Source: Cyclobacterium qasimii M12-11B (GTDB lineage: Bacteria > Bacteroidota > Bacteroidia > Cytophagales > Cyclobacteriaceae). From it: a stretch of 64,000 nt of DNA. The notes under the pieces are model-generated. The model was not told the origin of the DNA and did no database searches. It was given only the letters and a program-made list of their open reading frames with translations. Shown piece after piece: positions 38,435 to 48,754 of this stretch. The number at the start of each line of letters is the position of its first letter. The stretch's first letter is position 1. Where the stretch lies: NCBI RefSeq assembly GCF_000427295.1, contig NZ_ATNM01000071.1:53545-117544 (forward strand). The letters are read 5' to 3'. The translations under genes were made by a program, and so were the position numbers.

Positions 38435-39490
38435 TTACCATATTAAATTGCAATGATTCCACCTATTGGGATCAGGGGTAAAAAAACGAATGCGCTTTTC
38501 TTCCATTTCTACCGCTTCTGTCTTCCCTTGTCTCCTAAGTATCTCTAGCCTTAATTCATGACATTCTTTGGCTACATAGGAATCCGGAAAGGACCTGGCT
38601 GAAAGTGTCAATAAATCAAATGCCTCTACCAATCGGGCCTCTCCACCCTTCTTCAAGAGCTTTTTTCCCTTTAAAAAATTTGATTTCCACATTTTAGCTT
38701 CGGGTTTCATCCTATCGGCTTCCTGAAAAACTTCAAAAGGCACAACCCTAGAAGGGTCCTCTTTTTCAGATATCTTACTTACTTCAGAAGATTCAAAAAA
38801 CGAGATGATGGCCTCATAATAGGCACTGGCCTCTTTATTATTGTAATCAGGTATCCTTAACTTTTTCTCCTCTTTTGGAGAGGTGAAAAATGTAGCCTCT
38901 CCTATAATACCTGGTATGCCATAGGTCCCTCTTAAAACACTTGCTCCTGAGCTAGAAAATATAGTGTAATCTGAAACCAGGCTATAGGGTCCTTTTCCTT
39001 TAAAGAGATGTTTTACTAGTTTCTGCGCCACCATTTCCCCAAAATCAACACTTGCTCGGTTTTCCTCTGCACTGCCATGAAAATAGACAATAGGAAAATT
39101 TACTTTAGGGTCAGCTGTTGCATTGTGATGGATAGAGACAAACAAGTCCGCCTTATTTTCAAGTGCGATTTTACTCCGGTCAGCCAATGGAATAAATGTA
39201 TCCGTAGTTCTTGTAAGAATAACTTCAGCCCCGGCCAACTTCAACATTTCACCAAGGAGAATAGCCACCCTAAGATTGATCCATTCCTCCCTTTCTCCGG
39301 TAGGGCCTACTCGGTAGGAATCAGTCTCTGCAGTTCCTCCATGACCAGGATCTATGCAAATCACCTTTCCTTGAAGCGCATTCCTATTGGAATCAAATGT
39401 GGACCATGCCAATAAATTTGGCGAGACAATGCAAAATGAAATTAGGATAATGAGAAATTTTCTACCAATTCTTTTCGCTGAATCTATCAT
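38435..39490 (-). CDS. N-acetylmuramoyl-L-alanine amidase (Amidase_3)
   Basis: The product is 351 residues from the ATG at 39490; a GTG twelve bases upstream is less likely. A membrane or signal segment (about 8-29) is followed by a zinc amidase domain (about 40-225). Zinc ligands are seen as His50 in DPGHGG, Glu in GEREEW (about 66-69) and His121 in SIHHNA. The C-terminal 100 residues are helical and basic, with no recognised binding domain. It cleaves the bond between MurNAc and the peptide in peptidoglycan, in cell separation or remodelling. Transcribed alone. Confidence 0.92.
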   Translation of the reverse strand: MIDSAKRIGRKFLIILISFCIVSPNLLAWSTFDSNRNALQGKVICIDPGHGGTAETDSYRVGPTGEREEWINLRVAILLGEMLKLAGAEVILTRTTDTFIPLADRSKIALENKADLFVSIHHNATADPKVNFPIVYFHGSAEENRASVDFGEMVAQKLVKHLFKGKGPYSLVSDYTIFSSSGASVLRGTYGIPGIIGEATFFTSPKEEKKLRIPDYNNKEASAYYEAIISFFESSEVSKISEKEDPSRVVPFEVFQEADRMKPEAKMWKSNFLKGKKLLKKGGEARLVEAFDLLTLSARSFPDSYVAKECHELRLEILRRQGKTEAVEMEEKRIRFFTPDPNRWNHCNLIW

Positions 39491-39806
39491 TTGTAATTTC
39501 ACTTATTATATTTTTATCCCCTTTATCCTTAGACCTGAATTGAGGTTCAATCCCATTATAGTCTTATTTTCAATCTCCTTCTGTAAAGTCAATAAATTGA
39601 TCTATCTCTATCCCAAAGCCCTTCCTTCAGGTCTTAATACTGATTGGCTGGAAATATTTACCATTCTAAAACCCTAAAGTTATGTGAACATCATGTCCTA
39701 AATCAATGGCCTACTTTGAATAATATCCAGCTAATCAAAGATACTTTATTTATTCAAAAATCCTAAAAGCCCCCTATAGCATAGAAGGAAAGAAAAGTTA
39801 CCAAAT
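39491..39806. other. Intergenic region, nothing further recognised
   Basis: This gap between two minus-strand genes contains the amidase promoter. An open plus-strand frame (39387-39677) running through it lacks family resemblance and overlaps the amidase, so it is not called. The hppA terminator lies at its right edge. Confidence 0.5.
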
Positions 39807-39843
39807 AAAAAAAAAGGCTCCCGTAATTAAATACAGGAGCCTT
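39807..39843 (-). terminator. Intrinsic terminator of hppA
   Basis: On the minus strand an 11-bp stem (with one G-T pair) and 8-base loop are followed by a run of nine T (39815-39807). It lies 20 bases after the hppA stop. Confidence 0.9.
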
Positions 39844-39862
39844 GAATATATTTTTAAAACAA

Positions 39863-42082
39863 TTAGTCAATTTGAATTAATTCTGCTGTTGAAGCCTTTT
39901 CAGGTATCATTTGCACCACCTTTTCAGTTTCTGTATTCACATTATGTGTTAAACCTAAAGGACTGTCCAAAGGAATATAAGGTGCAATCACAATTGAAAC
40001 GATAGAGGTCAACTTGATCAGAATATTCATGGAAGGTCCAGAAGTATCTTTAAATGGATCACCAACCGTATCACCTGTCACAGAAGCCTTGTGTGGTTCT
40101 GATCCTTTGTAATACATTTCACCGTCAATCATTACCCCTTTTTCAAATGATTTCTTCGCATTGTCCCAGGCCCCTCCGGCATTGTTTTGGAAGATCCCCA
40201 TCAAAACACCAGAAACGGTAACGCCTGCCAACATACCACCAAGTACTTCATGTCCAAAAAGGAATCCTACCACTATAGGAGAAAGCAAGGCAATGGCTCC
40301 AGGTGCAACCATTTCTCTAATGGAGGCTTTGGTAGATATTTCAATACATTTCTCATAATCAGGCTTTGCTTTATACTCCATTATTCCTGGAATCTCTTTG
40401 AATTGCCTTCTCACTTCGTTGACCATGTCCATGGCCGCTCTACCCACTGCTGCTATTGCTAGGGCAGAAAAGATAAAAGGAATCATTGCCCCAACAAATA
40501 ATCCAGAGAGCACATCTGCTTTATAGATATCTATGGTTGAAATGCCTGATATGCCAACATAAGCAGCAAACAATGCCAAAGCTGTCAATGCAGCGGATGC
40601 GATTGCAAAACCTTTACCACTGGCAGCAGTAGTATTTCCTACAGCATCAAGAATATCTGTTCTTTCTCTAACTTCTTTTGGAAGGCCGGCCATTTCTGCA
40701 ATACCACCTGCATTGTCAGCGATAGGGCCAAATGCATCGATAGCAAGTTGCATCGCTGTAGTAGCCATCATACCTGCAGCAGCTATGGCCACACCATATA
40801 AACCTGCTGCCATATAAGAGGTAAAAATACCTGCTGCTAATACTAAAACAGGAAGTACTGTAGACTGCATTCCTACAGCCAGACCACCAATAATATTCGT
40901 AGCATGACCGGTAGAGGATTGTCTAATGATAGAATTCACCGGGCCTTTGCCCATTGCTGTATAATATTCAGTAATTATACTCATCAAAGCTCCTACAATC
41001 AAACCAATGAAAACTGCTCCAAATACACCCATTTTAGTAAATGAGGCTGAATTTAATCGTGACATTACCAAATCACCCTCTGGCAACATATAATCGATAA
41101 CAAAAAACGATGCTGCTACTGTCAATAGGATTGAAAACCAATTGCCTCTATTTAGAGCTGCCTGCACATTACCATTTTCAGATTTAATTTTAACAAACAA
41201 GGTTCCTATGATAGAAAACACAAGACCCAGACCAGCAATTACCAAAGGCAATAGCACTGGTGCAATACCTCCAAAATTATCATTACTCACTATTTCTCTA
41301 CCCAAAACCATGGAGGCCAATATTGTGGCTACATAAGAACCGAATAAATCTGCTCCCATTCCGGCAACATCACCTACATTGTCACCCACATTATCTGCAA
41401 TAGTTGCAGGGTTACGTACGTCATCTTCTGGTATTCCTGCTTCTACTTTACCTACAAGGTCAGCACCTACATCAGCTGCTTTGGTATAGATACCTCCACC
41501 AACTCTGGCAAAAAGGGCGATAGATTCCGCTCCAAGAGAAAACCCAGCCAAAACTTCCAGCGCGGTTTCCATCTCATGACCATTTACATCTCCACCAGTA
41601 GAAACGACAAACATGTTATAAAAAATAATGAACAAACCACCCATACCTAAAACGGCCAGTCCTGCTACTCCAAGTCCCATAACAGTTCCTCCGGTAAAGG
41701 AAACATTCAAGGCCTTGGCCAAGCTTGTTTTTGCTGCTTCGGTAGTTCTCACATTTGTTTTGGTAGCGATTTTCATCCCTAAATACCCGGCAAATGCGGA
41801 AAGCACAGCGCCTATTACGAATGCGATGGCAATGACTGGGCTGGAATTGTCTAATAAAGTACCAGACCAGCCTAAAATAATGGCTGCAATCACCACAAAG
41901 TAACCCATGACTTTCCATTCTGCTTTCAGAAAAGACATTGCTCCTTTGGCTATATAACCAGCCAACTCCACCATGTTTTCATCGCCAGTAGGCTGTTTAG
42001 TAACCCATGCTGATTTTACGGCCATAACTACTAGGCCAAGAATACCCAAAAAAGGGACCAAATAGAGAAATAATTGTTCCAT
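39863..42082 (-). CDS. hppA: Membrane-bound ion-translocating pyrophosphatase, K+-dependent type
   Basis: This 739-residue protein has about 16 membrane helices. Pyrophosphate-binding motifs are intact: [11 protein letters not shown] at 204-214 and DNVGDNVGD at 231-239. The K+-dependence position in [10 protein letters not shown] is Ala486 rather than Lys, the residue found in K+-dependent enzymes. It couples PPi hydrolysis to pumping of Na+ or H+ across the inner membrane; Bacteroidetes relatives are mostly Na+ pumps, but the ion is not certain here. Transcribed alone and divergent from the ceramidase-like fusion. Confidence 0.95.
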   Translation of the reverse strand: MEQLFLYLVPFLGILGLVVMAVKSAWVTKQPTGDENMVELAGYIAKGAMSFLKAEWKVMGYFVVIAAIILGWSGTLLDNSSPVIAIAFVIGAVLSAFAGYLGMKIATKTNVRTTEAAKTSLAKALNVSFTGGTVMGLGVAGLAVLGMGGLFIIFYNMFVVSTGGDVNGHEMETALEVLAGFSLGAESIALFARVGGGIYTKAADVGADLVGKVEAGIPEDDVRNPATIADNVGDNVGDVAGMGADLFGSYVATILASMVLGREIVSNDNFGGIAPVLLPLVIAGLGLVFSIIGTLFVKIKSENGNVQAALNRGNWFSILLTVAASFFVIDYMLPEGDLVMSRLNSASFTKMGVFGAVFIGLIVGALMSIITEYYTAMGKGPVNSIIRQSSTGHATNIIGGLAVGMQSTVLPVLVLAAGIFTSYMAAGLYGVAIAAAGMMATTAMQLAIDAFGPIADNAGGIAEMAGLPKEVRERTDILDAVGNTTAASGKGFAIASAALTALALFAAYVGISGISTIDIYKADVLSGLFVGAMIPFIFSALAIAAVGRAAMDMVNEVRRQFKEIPGIMEYKAKPDYEKCIEISTKASIREMVAPGAIALLSPIVVGFLFGHEVLGGMLAGVTVSGVLMGIFQNNAGGAWDNAKKSFEKGVMIDGEMYYKGSEPHKASVTGDTVGDPFKDTSGPSMNILIKLTSIVSIVIAPYIPLDSPLGLTHNVNTETEKVVQMIPEKASTAELIQID

Positions 42083-42586
42083 TTATTAACTGTTATAAAG
42101 AATTGGATTTATTTTTAATTTCGACAAAGATATTATTATTCCCATTCCATTCAAGAAAGTATTGCTAAAAGATAGTAATCACACACAATTAGCGTAATAT
42201 TCTATCATAAATCAGTATGATTGCTCTATAAATGGCAAAACATCGAACGAAATCGTAATTTTCAACAAAAAATCAAATAAATCCCCAAAATGATGGATTT
42301 TCAGTAAATCACTTTACCAGCAAAAAAACCATAGGTTAAGAAAGAAAATTACCGCTTGATCAATCATTGATAGGATTTAATTAATAAAATTTTGGTATTT
42401 GTGATACATTAGACGCTATAAAATTGACTAAAGGGTAATGACTTCCTAACTCGAAGGTATCGTCGAAAAACATACTGAATATTATATTATTAAGAAAGCC
42501 TTACCGCTCAAATGAAGTATCACTTGACATTGCCATCACCTAAAAAAGTGTAATACCCCTTAAATACATTCCTAAAGTTAACCACT
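42083..42586. other. Long divergent intergenic region
   Basis: This A+T-rich region of 504 bases between hppA and the ceramidase-like gene should hold both promoters. No small gene, hairpin or RNA was recognised. Confidence 0.5.
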
Positions 42587-44992
42587 ATGAAATTCATCAA
42601 ATCAAATCTGTATCTATCCTTATTTCTAGTAACTTTTTACATGATCCCCGTTGCTGGTTTTGGGCAGGAAAGTGGCCTTACCTTGGCTGTTTTTGATATA
42701 GATGCGACTCCACCTATTGGCAGCTTACTGGCTTATGATCCGTTAGAACAAACAGATGATTTAGGACTACGCGCCAAAGGCGTTGTGATTTCTGGAAGCG
42801 GGTTGCCTATCGTTATTTGCGCTATTGACTGGATAGGAATCGCCAATGAAAGTCAGGATGCATTTAAGGAAAGTCTTGCCAAAGCCGCTTCAACTATTCC
42901 ATCAAGAGTTGCCGTCCACACCTTGCATCAACACGATGCGCCTATAAGTGATTGGGGGGCGGAGAAAATTTTAAAGGATGCAGGGTTGGATCCTAAAGGG
43001 TATGAAAGTTCTTACGACAAGGTATTACTACAAAATTTAGAAGAGGCTATAAAAGAAGGTTTAAAGGATGCCAAGCCTATAACCCATATTGGCACTGGAA
43101 AAGGGATTGTTGAGAAGGTTGCTTCAAACAGAAGAATTTTAGGTGATGACGGACATGTAGCTTATACTAGAACATCATCTACCAAGGATAAGAAAATACG
43201 AGATTTTCCTGAAGGCTTAATAGACCCTGAGGTTTCATTGGTAAGCTTTTGGAATGAAGAAGAGCCAGTGGCGGTATTTAGCTACTACGCTGTACATCCC
43301 CAAAGTTACTACCTGACCAAAATTGCCAATCCAGATTTCCCTGGTATTGCGAGGTACATGCGTCAATTGGCCGTTCCAGAAGCAATGCACGTACATTTTA
43401 ATGGGGCTGGAGCAAATGTAACTGCCGGAAAATACAATGATGGCGCCAAAATCAATCGAAAAATCCTTGCTGAAAGACTTGCTGCAGGAATGGAAAAGGC
43501 CTGGGAAAACACAGTAAAAACTAAAATCACCAAGGAGGATGTTTATTGGCAACAAGAACCCATCCTGCTTACACCCAAGGAAAGTATTCCCGAAATCGCC
43601 AAGGAAATGCATACTCAAAATGCCCGGTGGCTTACCAATAATGTACAAAAACTGGCCTGGTACAACAGGCAGGCTCTTGGTAAAAAGATAGATATTAGCT
43701 GCTTGGCCATAGGTGATGTTAGAATGCTACATTTACCCGGAGAACTTTTTATTGAGTACCAGTTGGCCGCCAAAGCAGAAAGAAAAGATTTATTTGTAAC
43801 CATGGCAGCCTATGGAGATTATGGCCCCTTCTATATTGGACCAGCATCCGCCTATTCAGAAGGTGGTTATGAAGTGGGAACCAGCCCTGTAACTGCTGAA
43901 GCAGAACCCATCATCATGGGAGCCATTAAAAAAATGCTTCATAGAGACATTTCAAAAAACAATCTCGATAGCCCACTAGTATTAGAAGCTGAGAGTGAAA
44001 ATCCTTTACGAACATTGGAACAATGGGAAGAAAAGAAGGCGTCATGGAAAAACAACATGGCTTCGATCATGGGCACGCTTCCTTCAAGAGCTCACTTAAA
44101 AAGTCCGGAAGTAAATTATTTGGATTCTACAGTAGAAGCAAACTATACAAAACATCATATCTCTTTTGCCAGCGACAAACGAAATGAGGTAACTGCCTTC
44201 CTTTATATTCCGCACAGCATTAAAGTAAAGGCACCAGCTATGTTGGTACTTCACAGTACAGGCGACCTAGGAAAAAAGATAGTTGATGGACAAGGACCAC
44301 TCGAGAACAGAGCACTTGCCAGTGAATTGGCTGAAAGAGGTTATGTGGTTATTGCTCCAGATTACCCAAGCTTTGGAGAACAAAAGGACCACGATTTCGC
44401 TACAGATGGCTTTGCATCAGGCACCATTTTAGCGGTATGGAATCACATGAGGTCTGTAGATGTGCTTACCAATATGAGTGAAGTAGACCCAGAGCGAATA
44501 GGAGTCATCGGTCATTCTTTAGGTGGACACAATTCCTTGTTCGTCGCAGCCCATGATACGAGATTAAAAGCTGTGGTTACAAGCTGCGGATGGACACCGT
44601 TTGATTATTACGACATTGGAGAGGCAGGAATCAAGAATTACGGCGGAAGATTAGGCCCTTGGGCTCAAGACAGGTATATGCCAGCTATCAAAAAGCTACT
44701 GCCTGAAGCGCAGTTGCCATTTGATTTCACTCATATTATAGCCTCTATTGCTCCAAGGCCTGTTTTTACCAATGCGCCACTAAATGACAGTAACTTTTCA
44801 GTAAAAGGAGTTAAAAAAGGAATTGCTGAGATACAACCTGTATACAACTGGCTGGGTTACCCAGATAATCTAATTGTGAAGTATCCAAATGCTGACCATG
44901 ATTTCCCGCCAAACACTCGAAAAGAGGCTTATTCTTTTCTAGATAATGTTTTTGGTTTTACACCTGTGAAAAAACTAGACTTTGAAAAATAA
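42587..44992 (+). CDS. Neutral ceramidase-like domain fused to an alpha/beta hydrolase, exported
   Basis: This 801-residue protein has a Sec signal peptide (about 1-26). Residues 28-450 resemble the N-terminal domain of neutral/alkaline non-lysosomal ceramidases, with candidate zinc ligands His111, His114 and His116 in HTLHQHDAP, His237 in AVHPQ and acidic residues in LPGELFIEYQ (about 384). Residues 500-795 form an alpha/beta hydrolase of the dienelactone hydrolase/acetyl-xylan esterase type with Ser644 in GHSLGG, Asp734 and His771 in ADHDF. Both sites look intact, giving two hydrolases in one chain. The likely job is cleavage of N-acyl or ester bonds in an external substrate; the substrate is unknown. 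A PVC-type dehydrogenase and a HiPIP gene follow on the same strand. Confidence 0.85.
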   Translation: MKFIKSNLYLSLFLVTFYMIPVAGFGQESGLTLAVFDIDATPPIGSLLAYDPLEQTDDLGLRAKGVVISGSGLPIVICAIDWIGIANESQDAFKESLAKAASTIPSRVAVHTLHQHDAPISDWGAEKILKDAGLDPKGYESSYDKVLLQNLEEAIKEGLKDAKPITHIGTGKGIVEKVASNRRILGDDGHVAYTRTSSTKDKKIRDFPEGLIDPEVSLVSFWNEEEPVAVFSYYAVHPQSYYLTKIANPDFPGIARYMRQLAVPEAMHVHFNGAGANVTAGKYNDGAKINRKILAERLAAGMEKAWENTVKTKITKEDVYWQQEPILLTPKESIPEIAKEMHTQNARWLTNNVQKLAWYNRQALGKKIDISCLAIGDVRMLHLPGELFIEYQLAAKAERKDLFVTMAAYGDYGPFYIGPASAYSEGGYEVGTSPVTAEAEPIIMGAIKKMLHRDISKNNLDSPLVLEAESENPLRTLEQWEEKKASWKNNMASIMGTLPSRAHLKSPEVNYLDSTVEANYTKHHISFASDKRNEVTAFLYIPHSIKVKAPAMLVLHSTGDLGKKIVDGQGPLENRALASELAERGYVVIAPDYPSFGEQKDHDFATDGFASGTILAVWNHMRSVDVLTNMSEVDPERIGVIGHSLGGHNSLFVAAHDTRLKAVVTSCGWTPFDYYDIGEAGIKNYGGRLGPWAQDRYMPAIKKLLPEAQLPFDFTHIIASIAPRPVFTNAPLNDSNFSVKGVKKGIAEIQPVYNWLGYPDNLIVKYPNADHDFPPNTRKEAYSFLDNVFGFTPVKKLDFEK

Positions 44993-45116
44993 TCACTTGA
45001 ATTACCCATTTAAATAAAAAAAGGAAGTTTACGCCGCTTTGTAAAGGGAAAAATTTCATTTCCTTTAAAATTTGTAAGATATTAGGCTTTTAATCAGTCA
45101 ATAATTAGCTAAAATT

Positions 45117-47030
45117 ATGAAAGGTAACGTTACCCATACTTTATTTGCAATCATTCTTATAGGATTTTATTCCTGTCAGGATGACAAATACGCTGAAGCT
45201 CTTAGTCCGGAGGAATCCATTGCTACATTTGATATTCATGAAAATTTCGAAGTAAAACTATTCGCTGCTGAACCCCATATTAAGGATCCGGTAAGTTTGG
45301 TTTTTGACGAAAAAGGAATTGCTTACGCTGTGGAAATGCCAGATTATCCTTACAAACCTGAAGAAGGCAAAGGCAAAGGGGTAATAAAAAGACTGGAAGA
45401 TACTGATGGGGATGGCGTCATAGATGCCTCTACTGTATTTGCAGAAGGATTGGCTGATGCGACCTTCTTAATGCCTTGTAAAGGTGGGCTCCTGGTAACA
45501 GCAGCGCCTCATATTTATTATTTAAAAGACGACAACGGTGATGGAGTGGCTGACACTAAGACGCCGATTTTCTCAGGTTTTTTTGAAAATAATTCAGAAG
45601 CACAAATAACCAACCTCCGTTTAGGGATTGACAATTGGGTCTATGCTGCGAATAATGGACAGCGAAGTGATGTTACCTATGCAGATGCTCCTGGAGAAGG
45701 GCCTTTGGAATTAAGAGGTGCTGATTTTAGATTTCGATTGGATAAAGAATTGTTTGAGAAAGAGAGTGGTACTGCACAGTTTGGTCAAACGTTTGATGAT
45801 TGGGGAAATAAGTTTTTCACTCAAAACACGCTACATATCCAACAAACTGTTATCCCAAGCAGGTACCTTGAGCGTCATGGACAATTGTCTAGCAGTTCAG
45901 TAAACCACAATATTTCTGACCATGAGCTTGAAATGTTTCAGGTCACTCCTCCTCCTTACTGGAGAGCAGAACGTACCAGAAGGAGAAATATACAATACCA
46001 GGAACAAGAACTCGACAGAGTAGAATATGCTGAAGATCATTTTACGGGTGCTTCAGGAGGAACAGTTTACGATGGTGGGAACTTCCCCGAAGGCTTTAAT
46101 GGAAATGTTTTCACAGGTGAAGTTGCTGGTAATTTAGTTCACAGAGATATCATTGTTGAGGACAAAAACAGTCCTACACTAATTGCAAAAAGAGCTTCAG
46201 AAGAATTAGCTAAAGAGTTTCTTGCTTCAACAGACCCTTGGTTCAGACCAGTTGGTTTCACTGTTGGTCCTGACGGATCACTATTTATGGTGGATTTTTA
46301 CAGGCAACACATTGAAACACCTGTTTCGATTTTTGATGACCTGAAAGAAGACATGGATTTTATGCATGGAATGGATCATGGTAGGATCTATAGAATTGTT
46401 CCTAAAACGGGCGTATCTACTACTGCAGTGCAGGATTTTTCTACCATGGATGCAGAAACCCTAGTAGCCCACCTTGCCAATAAAAATGGCTGGTGGAGAA
46501 CGACTGCTCAAAGAATGATATTGGAAAGTCCAAAGCCAGAATATGTGCCGCTATTGAAAAAATTAGTGACCAATGAAAGTCCAAATGCGCAACTTCATGC
46601 ATTGTATTTGTTACAATCAATGGATGCTTTGGAAGAGGGCATGGTTGAACTTGCTTTAGAAAGTGACAATTATGGTGTTAGAAAAAATGCATTGATGCTT
46701 GCTGAAAACTTTCCTAATTTGAAAGAAGAAATTGCAGCAAAAATCAATGATGAATCCCCAATTGTATCTCTTCAAGCAATTCTTAGCTTGGGCAATTATG
46801 AGGATGATTTCACCACAGACCAACTTGCTAAGGCTTTGGTGGAAAAAGGAGAAAACAAATGGTTTAGACTTGGTGTTTTAAGCTCAAACGCAGGATCAAG
46901 TGAAGCCATTCTGAAAGTTTTAAATGACAAATACAAGTTTTCAGAAAATGAAGCCTCTTGGAAAGAAGATTACCTTAAAGAAGTAAACCATATTCTTGTA
47001 GGAAAAGGCGAAAGAGCTAAAGCAGAGTAA
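45117..47030 (+). CDS. PVC-type membrane-bound dehydrogenase domain lipoprotein
   Basis: This 637-residue protein starts with a lipoprotein-like signal (Cys20 in GFYSC). The body (about 35-440) matches the putative membrane-bound dehydrogenase domain of Planctomycetes/Verrucomicrobia and Bacteroidetes proteins (TIGR02604-like), a beta-propeller with Ca-binding-like loops DTDGDGVID near 95-103 and DDNGDGVAD near 138-146. HEAT-like helical repeats fill about 455-600. Such proteins often end in a c-type cytochrome, but here there is no CxxCH and only two cysteines. Electrons from any oxidation would need another carrier, and a HiPIP gene follows 97 bases downstream. Substrate unknown, probably a sugar or alcohol. 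Confidence 0.85.
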   Translation: MKGNVTHTLFAIILIGFYSCQDDKYAEALSPEESIATFDIHENFEVKLFAAEPHIKDPVSLVFDEKGIAYAVEMPDYPYKPEEGKGKGVIKRLEDTDGDGVIDASTVFAEGLADATFLMPCKGGLLVTAAPHIYYLKDDNGDGVADTKTPIFSGFFENNSEAQITNLRLGIDNWVYAANNGQRSDVTYADAPGEGPLELRGADFRFRLDKELFEKESGTAQFGQTFDDWGNKFFTQNTLHIQQTVIPSRYLERHGQLSSSSVNHNISDHELEMFQVTPPPYWRAERTRRRNIQYQEQELDRVEYAEDHFTGASGGTVYDGGNFPEGFNGNVFTGEVAGNLVHRDIIVEDKNSPTLIAKRASEELAKEFLASTDPWFRPVGFTVGPDGSLFMVDFYRQHIETPVSIFDDLKEDMDFMHGMDHGRIYRIVPKTGVSTTAVQDFSTMDAETLVAHLANKNGWWRTTAQRMILESPKPEYVPLLKKLVTNESPNAQLHALYLLQSMDALEEGMVELALESDNYGVRKNALMLAENFPNLKEEIAAKINDESPIVSLQAILSLGNYEDDFTTDQLAKALVEKGENKWFRLGVLSSNAGSSEAILKVLNDKYKFSENEASWKEDYLKEVNHILVGKGERAKAE

Positions 47031-47126
47031 TTAAAATATTCTCATTGAATTCTAAGTGGCAGTGAAATTTATTTTCACGTCTAAAGCAGCTTATTTTCAA
47101 TGATTAATAACCACCGTACAATAAGT

Positions 47127-47447
47127 ATGAACAGAAGAAAATCAATAAAAACCCTATTAGCTTCTACTGGAGTAGTGTTTTTCATGACCAATTGTGGTAA
47201 GCCACAGGAAGAATACAAATTGGAAAACATAGATGACTGTGCAGACCTCACAGGGCTGAGCGAGGAAGAAGTAGCCAAAAGGAAAAGTTTGGGTTATGAA
47301 GAAAAATCACCTTTAGAAGGTGACAATTGCAACAATTGCCAATTGTATTTGCCGCCAACAGCGAAACGCAAATGTGGTGGATGTCAATTGTTCAAAGGAC
47401 CTGTAAACGCTGATGCCTATTGTACTTACTGGGCTCCTAAGGTTTAA
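47127..47447 (+). CDS. High-potential iron-sulfur protein (HiPIP), Tat-exported lipoprotein
   Basis: The product is 106 residues from the ATG at 47127, which places the twin-arginine motif NRRKSIK directly at the start; an ATG at 47100 would add nine residues. The signal ends MTNC with Cys23 as possible lipidation site. The cluster ligands fit HiPIP spacing: Cys68 and Cys71 (CNNC), Cys86 (CQLFKG) and Cys99 (CTYW), with 15 and 13 residues between. HiPIPs carry single electrons in the periplasm and are folded before Tat export. Its position after the dehydrogenase suggests it is that enzyme's electron acceptor. Confidence 0.9.
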   Translation: MNRRKSIKTLLASTGVVFFMTNCGKPQEEYKLENIDDCADLTGLSEEEVAKRKSLGYEEKSPLEGDNCNNCQLYLPPTAKRKCGGCQLFKGPVNADAYCTYWAPKV

Positions 47448-47497
47448 TACGCTTTAAGTAAATTCAAAGACTTTGTGATTCAACTAAGTCTTTAACC

Positions 47498-47533
47498 AAT
47501 TCACCTGCTTATGATTTAGGCAGGTGAATTTTT
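47498..47533 (+). terminator. Intrinsic terminator of the HiPIP operon
   Basis: An 11-base stem (47498-47508 and 47520-47530) ends in a run of five T. It lies 50 bases after the HiPIP stop and closes the ceramidase-dehydrogenase-HiPIP group. Confidence 0.85.
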
Positions 47534-47920
47534 ATTTAATAAGCACTGTAGAAAGGAATTCAACCCTGATTCGAAGACTTTTTGAAGAGTACCTACGTTT
47601 AGAAACTGACATCAGGACGATGGTTATAATATAGACGCAATAACAGGCAGCCATCCTGGTACAATAACGCGTTAGCATTCGTTTAAGTCTCTTATGAAAG
47701 CTTAAAACAAATACCTCTTAGGTGACAAGATTAAGGTGAATATTTTTTAGACAGATTGAAACCTTTAGATAATTTATGAAAATAAGCAAAAGAAATCCCG
47801 TCCCTTAACTTCCTTACCAAGCAAGCACCTTGATTAATAAATACTATTAAAGGTTCTCAATTTCAAGAGGAATTTTATATATTCAAACTAAAAATAACGC
47901 CTCTATATTTTTAACTCAAG
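47534..47920. other. Intergenic region, nothing recognised
   Basis: This A+T-rich stretch precedes the universal stress gene. A TATATTTTT sequence about 15 bases before the ATG resembles a -7 box, but the match is weak. No RNA or small gene was seen. Confidence 0.45.
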
Positions 47921-48751
47921 ATGAACAGATTAGTTGTATTATTAGATTTTTCCCCGTATACCCCCACTCAATTAAGGTTGGCTTGCAGTTGGCAGGAAAT
48001 ATTTAATTTAGATTTGGTTTTTGTCCATAAAATGGATGGAATAGCACCTACCCTTCCTATTTCTAATAAGAAAGAAATAGATGAAATCATTGAATTTAAT
48101 AAAAAAGAATCAAAGACTAAATTTTTGAAATACCTTCAGGAAGGGGCTCTTTCTCCAGATAGCAATAAGACTAGTTTTGAAGCTGTTTCTAGCCAGCTTG
48201 CTCATTTTCTGGAAGGCTTTCTTAAGCCGAATGATATCGTTCTATTGGGCTTGAAGGGTACTAGATTTTTGAAAAAAATATTGATTGGAAGTACGGCCTC
48301 CACCCTAATAAATCAGTTAAATCACATAGTAATAGCCCTCCCTCGAACAATAGATTATACAGTACCAAAGAAATTGGTGCTTTCTTGTCAAGAGAAGCAC
48401 CCGGTCAATGAGGTTGCGCTGGATGCTATACTAAAAGCTGTTGGTCAGGAGATAAAAGAAATTGAATTATTAACAATAATCGAAGACCAGAAAGAATTAG
48501 AACCAAGCAATAAATACCTGGAACAAATGAGATCCAAATTAGGTGAGGGCTATAAGTATAAAATCAGTATTTATGAAAACAAGGACGCCTTTGGGGAGAT
48601 AAAAAAGAGATTTAGTCAATGCCTGGATGATTTTATTGTCCTACAGAAAGGCTCACGAAATCTAGATGACAAACTATTTAGAAGGTTTTTTATCAATGAC
48701 CTAATCCATGATGGGAATACACCTTTGATCATTTTACCTACTTCTGATTGA
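47921..48751 (+). CDS. Universal stress protein (tandem Usp domains)
   Basis: This 276-residue cytoplasmic protein has two Usp-type domains (about 1-145 and 150-275). The first ends with a Usp-like phosphate-binding loop, GLKGTRFLKKILIGSTAS (about 107-124). The second domain is more diverged and lacks a clear loop. Usp proteins accumulate under stress and may bind ATP; the precise role is unknown. A perfect 46-base palindrome begins four bases after the stop codon. Confidence 0.85.
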   Translation: MNRLVVLLDFSPYTPTQLRLACSWQEIFNLDLVFVHKMDGIAPTLPISNKKEIDEIIEFNKKESKTKFLKYLQEGALSPDSNKTSFEAVSSQLAHFLEGFLKPNDIVLLGLKGTRFLKKILIGSTASTLINQLNHIVIALPRTIDYTVPKKLVLSCQEKHPVNEVALDAILKAVGQEIKEIELLTIIEDQKELEPSNKYLEQMRSKLGEGYKYKISIYENKDAFGEIKKRFSQCLDDFIVLQKGSRNLDDKLFRRFFINDLIHDGNTPLIILPTSD

Positions 48752-48754
48752 TTA

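Noticed and set aside
39387..39677. Plus-strand open frame of 96 codons
   Set aside because: It overlaps the amidase start antisense and shows no recognisable domain.
45000..45070. Weak inverted repeat after the ceramidase-like gene
   Set aside because: The arms are short and widely separated, so it is not convincing as a terminator; the downstream genes may be co-transcribed.
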